NCBI GenBank assembly: GCA_902798425.1 | Contig: CADBWR010000028.1 | Coordinates: forward strand, 1 to 34,784 | Direction of reading: 5' to 3' | Length of the DNA stretch: 34,784 nt | From: an uncultured Bacteroidales bacterium | Lineage (GTDB): Bacteria; Bacteroidota; Bacteroidia; Bacteroidales; Bacteroidaceae | Part shown: one piece after another, positions 1-6,475 of the stretch | Layout of the letters: every line of letters starts with the position of its first letter | Numbering within the stretch: position 1 is the stretch's first letter | Program-made: the position numbers and the translations under genes | The notes under the pieces: model-generated | What the model was told of the DNA's origin: nothing | What the model saw: the letters and a program-made list of their open reading frames with translations, nothing else | Databases searched by the model: none

Positions 1-111
1 TTCCTACACTCTTGTCTTGATGCAATCGAAAAAATACACTCATTGTCTTAATCCCTTTCTTTGTTCTTTTGTGAAAATTTGTTAACTCGCTGTCAGGCTA
101 ATAAGCACTCC

Positions 112-174
112 GTATCAGGCTGTCCTGCACGCGTATCAGGCTGTCCTGTGTCTGTATCAGGCTGTCTCGTGGCG
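112..174. repeat. 21-bp tandem repeat, three copies
   Basis: Three head-to-tail copies of a 21-bp unit start at 112, 133 and 154, each beginning GTATCAGGCTGTC. The first two agree over their first 16 bases and the third diverges at its 3' half. A degenerate partial copy (CTGTCAGGCT) lies just upstream near 90. The copies have no unique spacers, so this is not a CRISPR array. The unit carries stop codons on the minus strand, so it is unlikely to be coding. Function unknown. Confidence 0.8.
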
Positions 175-234
175 CCCTGAGACATTCTTCGCAGACTTGG
201 AGGCTTTGTCGCCGTTGCATCTCAAATGCGACTG

Positions 235-242
235 CAAAGGTA
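235..242 (-). promoter_or_regulatory. Candidate minus-strand -7 promoter box
   Basis: Read on the minus strand this is TACCTTTG, matching the Bacteroidetes -7 consensus TAnnTTTG. It would drive leftward transcription out of the window through the 21-bp repeats. No gene is visible between it and base 1, so the target would lie outside. No clear -33 TTTG is seen. Confidence 0.35.
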
Positions 243-307
243 TAACATTGGTATTGCGGTCTTCGAATAACTCCCCAACTTTTTTCGATTTTTTTTCAGG
301 AGGGGGT

Positions 308-460
308 AGGTCACGAGTGTCATGTGTCACGAATGTCATTAAGCAATTCGGGGCGCGGAAACCTCCATAATAATATAAATTATAATTTATATTATTATGG
401 CCATTCATATCAAAATCCTTAATGACACTCTTGACATCGTGACCTTAATGACACTTCAAC
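308..460. repeat. Iteron-like cluster of TGTCATTAAG/CTTAATGACA repeats around a palindrome
   Basis: On the left, two copies of GTCACGA(G/A)TGTCAT lie 16 bp apart (310 and 326), the second running on to TTAAG. On the right, the 12-mer CCTTAATGACAC occurs twice (417-428 and 443-454), 26 bp apart. Bases 325-343 and 418-436 form an imperfect inverted repeat (17 of 19 matching) whose axis lies within about 2 bp of the axis of the inner palindrome at 365-400. The layout resembles a multi-site protein-binding or iteron region. No gene occupies it. Function is not known. Confidence 0.7.
365..400. repeat. Perfect 36-bp AT-rich palindrome
   Basis: Bases 365-400 equal their own reverse complement over all 36 positions, with no loop; the axis is between 382 and 383. 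The sequence starts CCATAATAATATAAAT and ends with its complement. Such a site can extrude as a cruciform or bind a dimeric protein. It sits at the centre of the larger dyad formed by the TGTCATTAAG repeats. Confidence 0.9.
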
Positions 461-537
461 AAAAAATTGCGGTAAAGTTATGCATAATATGAGCAAATAG
501 CATCTATCGCCAGCCTTCTTTGGGACTTAGGCTGCTT

Positions 538-582
538 ATTATGAATCTTTCCATTCTTTGAAGGATTGGAAAGAATCATAAT
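538..582. promoter_or_regulatory. Operator-like palindrome 1 upstream of fic
   Basis: This 45-bp near-perfect palindrome is centred on base 560. It has two mismatches (545/575 and 554/566) and one T/G pair. Its right half contains GGATTGGAAAGAATCATAAT. The core TTCTTTCC...GGAAAGAA is shared with the second palindrome at 619-653, and the centres are 76 bp apart. Two similar dyads in front of one gene suggest cooperative binding by a dimeric repressor. The winged-helix-like C-terminus of the Fic protein makes autoregulation one possibility. Confidence 0.7.
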
Positions 583-618
583 GTTATAAATCTTTAAATA
601 ATCACAGATATTTAATTA

Positions 619-653
619 AATTCTTTCCAATCCTTGCAAGATTGGAAAGAATT
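619..653. promoter_or_regulatory. Operator-like palindrome 2 overlapping the fic promoter
   Basis: Arms at 619-632 and 640-653 are perfect 14-bp inverted repeats (AATTCTTTCCAATC and its complement) around a 7-base centre, CTTGCAA. The site covers the likely -33 element (TTG at 634-636, 20 bases before the -7 box), so a bound protein would block RNA polymerase. It shares its core with the palindrome at 538-582. Confidence 0.75.
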
Positions 654-656
654 GTA

Positions 657-664
657 TATATTTG
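657..664 (+). promoter_or_regulatory. fic promoter -7 box
   Basis: TATATTTG fits the Bacteroidetes -7 consensus TAnnTTTG and lies 24 bases before the fic start codon. The matching -33 TTG (634-636) falls in the spacer of the upstream palindrome. Confidence 0.6.
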
Positions 665-688
665 CACCAGAAATAAATATGATGGTGT

Positions 689-2014
689 ATGATAGAAAGA
701 CCTCCTGTTATAACAGACAAGGATTTGGCAGTGGTTGTGCTTGACAAATCCAAAAGGCCAGACGAGAAACTAAGTGCGTTAATTGACAAAATTAACGACG
801 ACTATGAGTATTGGGATACTGTTAAATACAAGAAACTTCCAGTAGGTTGCTCCTCCGCTAAGGATTTATGGTTGAGGGTTAAAGCATCCCGTATTTCTGC
901 TACGGTCTTTGCATGGGATAAATACTGCGTGTCATTTGGACTGACAAATAAGATGCAGAGATTATGTCATGAGTTTGATATGAACTTTGGTGGTTCTTGG
1001 GAGAATGCTTCTGTTATTCCTAATGACAATAGAGAGCGTTATCTGATTAGTTCGCTGATGGAAGAAGCCATATATTCCAGTCAGATGGAGGGTGCTGCTA
1101 CTACTAGAAAAGTGGCCAAGGATATGCTAAGGAGACAGATGTCTCCTAAAGATAAGTCTCAGCAGATGATAGTCAACAACTATCAAACCATCCGCTTTAT
1201 TGTAGAGAACAAGCAAACTCTACTCACACCAGAATTAGTGTTACATATCCATCATTTGATGACGGATAAGACACTGAATGAACCTAATGATGCTGGTAGG
1301 CTCCGTACGAATAACGAGGTCGTGGTAGAAGATGGCATCACGCATGAGGTGGTTCATACGCCACCACCTTTCGAAGAATTGCCAACATTCCTGAAGGAGT
1401 TGTGCAAATACTTTAACGAGACAAATGCAAGAGTTTTTGTCCATCCCATTATTCGTGGCATCATTATCCATTTCATGGTCGCCTATATGCATCCGTTTGT
1501 AGATGGAAATGGCAGAACGGCACGCGCATTATTCTATTGGTATATGTTGAAGCAGGGCTATTGGTTGACGGAATATCTCTCTATATCTCGTGTTATTGCC
1601 ATGTCGAAGAAGTCGTATGAAAAGGCATATCAGTATGTTGAAGCCGATGACGATGACTTAGGCTATTTCATCGCATACAACCTGAAAGTTCTTGACCAAT
1701 CATTCAAGCAGTTGCAAAACTACATCAAGAAGAAACAGGATGAGAGAATGTTGGCCAACACTTTCTTACGGATTGGTGATATCAACGAGCGTCAGGCGCA
1801 AATTATCCGGATGTATATGGAGAATTCCAAAGAGGTGTTAACAGTAAAAGATCTCCAAAATAAGTTTATGGTGACTGCAACTACAGCAAAGAGTGATATT
1901 GTTGGTTTGCTAAAGCGCGGACTGCTTGACGAGATAGCTTTCAATAAAGTAAAGCATGGATACGTAAAGGGCCAGAAGTACGACGAGATTGTTAAAAACA
2001 TAGAATTGGGATAA
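689..2014 (+). CDS. Fic family protein (AMP-transferase) with N-terminal inhibitory motif
   Basis: Fic enzymes usually transfer AMP from ATP to a target hydroxyl. The complete Fic motif HPFVDGNGRTAR starts at H268, so the enzyme should be catalytically competent. An inhibitory motif of the (S/T)xxxE(G/N) type is present as S130..E134-G135, N-terminal to the Fic core, which places it among self-inhibited (class II) Fic proteins. The N-terminal ~95 residues are a Fic-associated helical region. The last ~75 residues look like a winged helix (INERQAQIIRMYMEN... then VTATTAKSDIVGLLKRGLL), common in bacterial Fic proteins of about 370-450 residues. The ATG at 689 is the first in frame after the promoter. 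The gene looks more AT-rich than most of the window and sits beside gene remnants, which suggests acquisition by transfer. The target protein is unknown. Confidence 0.93.
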   Translation: MIERPPVITDKDLAVVVLDKSKRPDEKLSALIDKINDDYEYWDTVKYKKLPVGCSSAKDLWLRVKASRISATVFAWDKYCVSFGLTNKMQRLCHEFDMNFGGSWENASVIPNDNRERYLISSLMEEAIYSSQMEGAATTRKVAKDMLRRQMSPKDKSQQMIVNNYQTIRFIVENKQTLLTPELVLHIHHLMTDKTLNEPNDAGRLRTNNEVVVEDGITHEVVHTPPPFEELPTFLKELCKYFNETNARVFVHPIIRGIIIHFMVAYMHPFVDGNGRTARALFYWYMLKQGYWLTEYLSISRVIAMSKKSYEKAYQYVEADDDDLGYFIAYNLKVLDQSFKQLQNYIKKKQDERMLANTFLRIGDINERQAQIIRMYMENSKEVLTVKDLQNKFMVTATTAKSDIVGLLKRGLLDEIAFNKVKHGYVKGQKYDEIVKNIELG

Positions 2015-2049
2015 CAAGGCATCATCAACCAGAGGTCCCTTTGATTGAT

Positions 2050-2241
2050 CCCTTGTTGGACAGCGTGTCGGCCGCCGCCGTAACATGGATTATAGCAGAG
2101 GGCGTCTGCTACATCACAGGCGCCCTCTGCTATAGCATGAACAAGCGGCGTTACATGCACTCCGTATTTCACTTCTTTGTGCTGGCCGGCAGCATCTGTC
2201 ACATTGTTGCCGTCTGGGACGTGCTGGTGACGTATCTCTGA
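2050..2241 (+). pseudogene. 3' remnant of a hemolysin III / TrhA-family membrane protein gene
   Basis: The frame reads PLLDSVSAAAVTWIIAEG, then a GALCYSM segment, then HSVFHFFVLAGSICHIVAV before the stop. This matches the last two membrane segments of hemolysin III (TrhA/YqfA, PAQR-like) proteins, where HSIFHLFVLAGSICHF is characteristic. Only about 65 of roughly 210 residues remain. The frame is open upstream into the end of fic, but recognisable similarity starts just after the 14-mer GTCCCTTTGATTGA at 2035-2048. The five preceding membrane segments and the promoter are missing, so it is not expected to be functional. It also contains a 14-bp perfect inverted repeat. Confidence 0.75.
2091..2134. 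terminator. Strong stem-loop between convergent genes
   Basis: TATAGCAGAGGGCG (2091-2104) and its exact complement (2121-2134) form a 14-bp stem with a 16-base loop. It lies inside the hemolysin III remnant, between fic and the convergent S41 peptidase gene. No T-run follows on either strand, so it is at best an atypical terminator. Confidence 0.35.
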
Positions 2242-2273
2242 GCCGGCGCAACTTGCTGGAACGTGTCAACAGG

Positions 2274-3821
2274 TCAGTTGCCGGTACGTATGTACTGCAA
2301 GGCACGGTCCAGCTGCGAGTCGCTTTGGTCCTCCGAATCCTTCAGGTCCACCTCGATGTCGGGTGTCACGCCAACGCCCTCCAGTATTTCCTTGTCCATG
2401 GTGAACGTGGTTGCTGTGGGCAGATAGACATAGACGGGTGTCACATTCTCCACACCGATGTAGCCGGAGTAGTTGTCTGACGACTCTTCGTTGCCAGTCA
2501 GTCCGCACAGTCCGCCATAGGTGCGCTTGCCGATGAGTCGGCCGTTGGGCATCTGCTTGACGATGAGCGACGTCAGTTCCGACATGCTCACCGAGCGGCA
2601 GTTGGCCAGCACCACCACTGGAACGTCGTCAATGACCTCGTGGGGCTCCTCCATAGTTTCGCAATGCATAGGCATCAGCGGTGAATAGTCGTAGCGCCCC
2701 GTGCCACGCTTGAAGCGCTCCCATCCGCACTGGAATCCACCAGCAGGCAGCAGACTGCCCAGCACGTACTGCTCGTCGCTCATCATGCCGCCTCCATTGC
2801 TGCGCACGTCGACGACGACGCCCTTCAGCTGTCCGCTCTTATGCAGCGTCTGGATGGCATCAAACCATGCCGTCCACACCTTGCGGACATGGGCTATCTT
2901 CTCTGCCGTGCTGTCGTCAAGGTTGGGGAACAACTCTTGAACAGCATTACTGTTCAGATAGGGCGTCAGCGAAAAGTCGCTGAAGTAGAAATAGGCAATG
3001 TTGTCCGAGGTCAGTGCGTACTTCACGTTGATGCCGGCGTCGACGAATCCTTTGTTGATAAGTTCCACACCTGGGATGTCCAGATAGGCACACTCTGTGA
3101 CCAGCTGGTTGTAGAGGGGCAGTTTCTCGCTCTCTCTCAACCGCAAGAAATATATCTTCATGAACTGCTCCTTAAAGTAATTCAGTCCCTTCAGCATGAT
3201 GGCGTCGCCGTCCGTTTGCTGACTCTTGGCCTTCAGCTCGTTAATCTTGTCCGTGACCCACATGTAGCCCTTACCCTTCGTGGCGAAGACTGCATCCAGC
3301 TGGGCGTTGACGTGCGAGTCGTACTGCTGCAGTTCCTTGAAGCTGCCATTGTCCTTGTAGCCGCTGAGTTCGGGTTCGAAACCCTCGGAGGCCTCAACGT
3401 CCTCGCGGGTCACATAGCGAGCCTCCGATGGAGAAACGCCTACGTATTTACCAGTCTGGTGATTTTTCATTTGCACGTACATGTGTCCGTCGTGCAGCGG
3501 GGCCACCACCGCCTTCAGCAGTTTGGTGAGTTCAGCGTCAGTCACCGTCTCTTGTTCGTCGAGTGCCTCAAACTGTGGCAGGTAGGTGTCGTAGACCTGC
3601 TCCCAGTCCAGTCCGTGTGCTTCCTCGTAGTCCCAGAGTGTGTAGTATTGGCTCAGTCCGTTCCACAGCACGCGGAACTTGCCAGCGTAGCTGTTCTCTG
3701 CCTCTGCGAATGCCAAATTGTCGTTGAAGGAGTAGTTGACAAGCGTGTCGGCGTCGTCGTGGCACGAAGTGACGCTAAGCGTCAGGAGCAGTGCTCCCAG
3801 CAGTGTGTATAGTTTGTTCAT
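2274..3821 (-). CDS. S41-family peptidase lipoprotein
   Basis: The 515-residue precursor has a lipoprotein signal ending SVTSC with C20, followed by HDDAD, acid-rich as in Bacteroidetes surface lipoproteins. The C-terminal half carries S41 (C-terminal processing protease/tricorn-like) hallmarks: GVVVDVRSNGGG, then NCRSVSMSE with the expected nucleophile Ser, and GKRTYGG. The CtpA-type catalytic Lys, expected 25 residues after the Ser, is replaced by Gly. The GxRTxGG pattern instead resembles tricorn-like members that use a different base. I see no obvious PDZ domain; the N-terminal ~300 residues are family-specific. It follows the beta-barrel gene with a 48-base gap on the same strand, so the two are probably co-transcribed. 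The substrate is unknown. Confidence 0.88.
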   Translation of the reverse strand: MNKLYTLLGALLLTLSVTSCHDDADTLVNYSFNDNLAFAEAENSYAGKFRVLWNGLSQYYTLWDYEEAHGLDWEQVYDTYLPQFEALDEQETVTDAELTKLLKAVVAPLHDGHMYVQMKNHQTGKYVGVSPSEARYVTREDVEASEGFEPELSGYKDNGSFKELQQYDSHVNAQLDAVFATKGKGYMWVTDKINELKAKSQQTDGDAIMLKGLNYFKEQFMKIYFLRLRESEKLPLYNQLVTECAYLDIPGVELINKGFVDAGINVKYALTSDNIAYFYFSDFSLTPYLNSNAVQELFPNLDDSTAEKIAHVRKVWTAWFDAIQTLHKSGQLKGVVVDVRSNGGGMMSDEQYVLGSLLPAGGFQCGWERFKRGTGRYDYSPLMPMHCETMEEPHEVIDDVPVVVLANCRSVSMSELTSLIVKQMPNGRLIGKRTYGGLCGLTGNEESSDNYSGYIGVENVTPVYVYLPTATTFTMDKEILEGVGVTPDIEVDLKDSEDQSDSQLDRALQYIRTGN

Positions 3822-3869
3822 ATCTGTATAATCCCTTTAATGATGATGTGTTATTCTTGTTCTCTCTGC

Positions 3870-4526
3870 TTAGAAGCAATACCAGATGCCGGCCTGCAGC
3901 GCCAGCGTGCCGTTGTAGTGTGGGTCTTGGTTGCGCATATAGTCTTTCTGCGTGCTCACCGTGCTATAGTAGTAGCGCATCTCCACCTGTGCAGCCCAGT
4001 GGCTGGCAAAGCGATACTCCACGCCGGCACCGCCCACGAAACCGAAGTCCCAGCGCTGGTCACGCTCGCTGTCGAGTGTGATGTCCTCGCTGAAGTCGAA
4101 TGTTCTGCCTGAGAACGTGTTGGTGTCGTAACCCTCGCGACTGCTGTTCAGCCAGTAGCCGCCATAGACACCCGTGTTCAGGAATCCGCGCACCTTCTGG
4201 CCGCCAAAGCTGAACGACGCCATGACGGGCAGTTGCAGGTAGTTGTTGACGTACTTGTAGTTGAAGAGCTGTTTCGCCTCGCGGGTGTGGCGATAGTTCT
4301 TCTGTGTCCAGTCCAGTTCGGCACGTATGCCCAGCCACTGGTTGACGTCGTACTGTCCCATGACGCCCAGGGTGAGTCCCCAGCGGTCCTTGTACTGAAA
4401 GTCCGTCTGATAATGTTTGTCGACGATGAAGTGATTGACGTCTGCACCGCCGTTGACACCGATGCGCCACTGGCCATGAGCCAGCAGAGGCAGCATACAT
4501 GTCAGAATAAATAGCATTTTTTTCAT
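3870..4526 (-). CDS. PorT-like outer membrane beta-barrel protein
   Basis: This 218-residue protein has a short signal peptide (MKKMLFILTCMLPLLAHGQ) followed by alternating hydrophobic/polar strands typical of small 8-stranded outer membrane barrels: WRIGVNGGADV, WGLTLGVMGQYDV, LGIRAELDWTQK, YLQLPVMASFSFG, GFLNTGVYGGYWL, and a final strand ending in aromatic F (ALQAGIWYCF). The NNYLQLPVMASF block is characteristic of the PorT / outer-membrane-beta-barrel family in Bacteroidetes. It is first in a probable two-gene operon with the S41 lipoprotein. The role is likely structural or transport-related in the outer membrane; no specific function can be assigned. Confidence 0.85.
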   Translation of the reverse strand: MKKMLFILTCMLPLLAHGQWRIGVNGGADVNHFIVDKHYQTDFQYKDRWGLTLGVMGQYDVNQWLGIRAELDWTQKNYRHTREAKQLFNYKYVNNYLQLPVMASFSFGGQKVRGFLNTGVYGGYWLNSSREGYDTNTFSGRTFDFSEDITLDSERDQRWDFGFVGGAGVEYRFASHWAAQVEMRYYYSTVSTQKDYMRNQDPHYNGTLALQAGIWYCF

Positions 4527-4549
4527 TGTAGTTGAATTTTAATCGACTG

Positions 4550-4557
4550 CAAAGGTA
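4550..4557 (-). promoter_or_regulatory. Promoter -7 box for the beta-barrel/S41 operon
   Basis: Minus strand TACCTTTG (TAnnTTTG), 23 bases before the start codon at 4526. The box is divergent from the one at 4602-4609. The -33 element is not clear. Confidence 0.6.
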
Positions 4558-4601
4558 CAAAGAAAATTGGTAATTTTGGAAATAATATCAGAAATTTTTA
4601 G

Positions 4602-4609
4602 TATCTTTG
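4602..4609 (+). promoter_or_regulatory. Promoter -7 box of the truncated CoA-transferase gene
   Basis: TATCTTTG lies 36 bases before the ATG at 4646. A TTTG at 4575-4578 could be the -33 element with a slightly long 23-base spacer. The promoter looks intact although its gene is cut after about 16 codons. Confidence 0.6.
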
Positions 4610-4645
4610 CAGACAAATTTGCAAATTTACACATAATAGACTGTT

Positions 4646-4711
4646 ATGGCTTATACACGTATGACTGCTACCGAGGCTGCAGCACTGATCAAAATCTGTC
4701 CCTTTGATTGA
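4646..4711 (+). pseudogene. 5' remnant of an acetyl-CoA hydrolase / CoA-transferase gene
   Basis: The 21-codon frame reads MAYTRMTATEAAALIK, then ICPFD and a stop. The first 16 residues match the N-terminus typical of Bacteroidales acetyl-CoA hydrolase/succinate CoA-transferase proteins, in which (T/A)AEEAAxxI(K/Q) is followed by NGDxVGFSGF. Here that continuation is missing: the coding sequence breaks into the 14-mer GTCCCTTTGATTGA (4698-4711), which supplies the stop codon. Full-length members are about 500 residues. The same 14-mer marks the break of the hemolysin III remnant at 2035-2048. The family assignment rests on a short stretch. Confidence 0.55.
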
Positions 4712-4740
4712 ACCAAATGTACGAATAATAGTTTAAAATA

Positions 4741-4798
4741 TTGCTATTTTACCCTTCCACACTTTCAAAATTAGCAATTTTTGTCTCAAAATTAGCAA
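4741..4798. promoter_or_regulatory. Direct repeats TCAAAATTAGCAA, 21 bp apart, upstream of the lipoprotein pair
   Basis: The 13-mer TCAAAATTAGCAA occurs at 4765-4777 and exactly again at 4786-4798, one pitch of 21 bp apart. A related inverted copy (TTGCTATTTTAC) begins at 4741. Direct half-sites spaced 21 bp are typical of AraC-family dimers. A similar 21/22-bp series lies in front of the AraC-type gene at 13169. It is upstream of the promoter at 4848-4855, so an activator site is plausible. Confidence 0.55.
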
Positions 4799-4847
4799 AA
4801 AGTGTCGTTTTTGCTGGTCTTGCTATTGGCAAATCAAAAATAATTGT

Positions 4848-4855
4848 TACCTTTG
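4848..4855 (+). promoter_or_regulatory. Promoter -7 box for the lipoprotein pair
   Basis: TACCTTTG fits TAnnTTTG and lies 48 bases before the ATG at 4904. TTGG near 4826 could be a weak -33 element. Confidence 0.6.
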
Positions 4856-4903
4856 CATCGGTTGTGTAAATGATTATTGACTAACAACAAAACAAGTAAT
4901 AAA

Positions 4904-6412
4904 ATGAAAAAGAATTTTTATTACCTGCTCATGGCCGCGCTGGTGTGCGGTTTGAGCCTGAGCGTCACCTCATGTACGGATGACGACAAGAACAATGATG
5001 AGTCGGGTGAAGAGTTTACAGACGGTCCTCAGGCCGAGCAGAACGAGGCTACAACAAAGTTCTGGAGCGTTGTGGGCGAGCTCGTCGGCATGGACGAGTT
5101 CACGGAAAACTACAAGGACGGGGCCTTTGAGCCGATCATCGGAGAAGAAGATCCTGATCCTGACAAAGCACTGACACGCGTGGTCTATGTCAACGACGCT
5201 GCTGCTGCTGCAGAGCACTTTGCAAATCTCGTTGATCTCGATGCAAGTCAGATTAATGAGGACACGCCTTCCTACTCATGGAACGACCCTGACGTCGGCT
5301 CACTTACTTACACCAAGGGCGATGGCACCACAGAATGGGCTACGGTCGAAGTGAGCATCAGACAGGTGCCCAGGTTGGAGAAGATTAAATACCGTTCACC
5401 GTCGCAGACCGACTCGAATGGCAAAGCCAAAGAATATAAAAGGCGTTACTACCGTTTCGGCGATGTCCTCAGCCGCGAGGTGAAGGGCAAGAACGGCAGT
5501 ACAATCACGGAATACTGGGTTTGTGTACGTCCTGCTTTCGACCCCGAGGGCAAGGATGACAGCCACTGGGTTTCTGTCAGTCCTGTGACAGAGAAGAATC
5601 AGTATATCTGGACGTACAAGAACGTGCAAAAGAAAAAGAATATCAATGTCACTCGCACTTATGTGCTGCCCACCGGGCTTGGCACTTCTGAGGAGCACAT
5701 GCAGAACTTCGCTGAGATGCTCTTTGCCATCTTCCATCCTAAGACTTGGCACCAAAACGTAGAAAAATACGCACAAGGGAAAAAGAACGACAAATACGGG
5801 AGCCTGAAGATGTTCAACGATTTCCACCCCAGCAATTTAAAGTATCACAACATGTTCTTCTGGAATACCGTAAGGGGATACTGGAGTGGTGAGTCCTTCC
5901 CTCCTGCCGAGAAATATACCAGGGACACGGATATCTGCAAAAAAGTGTTTGGTTTGAGCTTCGAGACCATGAAGAAACTCATCGATGAAGAAGGCATCTA
6001 CTTCCTCTACAAAGGTTATTCTTGGCCGAGTGGAAATGCTCCTACGTTATACCAGGCTTACTACTGCAATGCTCAGGTTGGTACTCTTTCAAACATGCAT
6101 CAGGCAAACTTATTTAAGGTTAAGAAAGCTGTTTACAACAAGGATAATCCCAGCCAGGACATCGAATTTAATATTGCTACTTCGTGTACGATGGAGCACC
6201 CTTACATCGTCAACGAGAAGTTCTTTGGCGACAATCATCGCCGTTTCATTATACGCCATGCTACTGGAGCAGAGTTGGCTAAACCCAAAAAGTTTAATAA
6301 AGATGAGCCAATCTCAACCCTCAAGGAGATCTATCGCTTTTATTATTATGAAAGTCCTGTTTCGAGCAAGCCTGAGGAGACCACTGGCTATGAGGATCAA
6401 GTGCCACTCTGA
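4904..6412 (+). CDS. Uncharacterised lipoprotein, paralog 1
   Basis: The function is not recognised. The precursor of about 502 residues has a lipoprotein signal ending SVTSC (C24) followed by TDDDKNND, an acidic tract that in Bacteroidetes favours surface display. I chose the ATG at 4904 because it aligns with the paralog's start and both share the leader AACTAACAACAAAACAAGT just upstream; an earlier in-frame TTG at 4877 precedes that leader. Shared blocks with the next gene include KFWSVVGELV, EDPDPDKALTR, DPDVGSLTYTK, YRFGDVLSREV, ITEYWVCVRPAF, SHWV, TYVLPTGLG, EHMQNFAEML and LYKGYSW. These look like one large secreted domain rather than repeats. It carries extra Lys-rich inserts relative to the second copy. 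Confidence 0.85.
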   Translation: MKKNFYYLLMAALVCGLSLSVTSCTDDDKNNDESGEEFTDGPQAEQNEATTKFWSVVGELVGMDEFTENYKDGAFEPIIGEEDPDPDKALTRVVYVNDAAAAAEHFANLVDLDASQINEDTPSYSWNDPDVGSLTYTKGDGTTEWATVEVSIRQVPRLEKIKYRSPSQTDSNGKAKEYKRRYYRFGDVLSREVKGKNGSTITEYWVCVRPAFDPEGKDDSHWVSVSPVTEKNQYIWTYKNVQKKKNINVTRTYVLPTGLGTSEEHMQNFAEMLFAIFHPKTWHQNVEKYAQGKKNDKYGSLKMFNDFHPSNLKYHNMFFWNTVRGYWSGESFPPAEKYTRDTDICKKVFGLSFETMKKLIDEEGIYFLYKGYSWPSGNAPTLYQAYYCNAQVGTLSNMHQANLFKVKKAVYNKDNPSQDIEFNIATSCTMEHPYIVNEKFFGDNHRRFIIRHATGAELAKPKKFNKDEPISTLKEIYRFYYYESPVSSKPEETTGYEDQVPL

Positions 6413-6475
6413 TTTCCCCTTTAACTTGACTAAAAGGAATATTTTATATGAACTAACAACAAAACAAGTGATAAA

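Noticed and set aside
112-174. CRISPR-like array
   Set aside because: The repeats are head-to-tail 21-bp units with no unique spacers, and no cas genes are present.
157-408. 83-codon minus-strand open frame across the palindrome and repeats
   Set aside because: Its first codons are the palindrome itself, it runs through the 21-bp repeats, and a promoter box lies inside it; composition does not look coding.
2841-3812. 323-codon frame opposite the S41 gene
   Set aside because: It is the mirror of a gene with a signal peptide and S41 motifs; the predicted protein has no recognisable domain.
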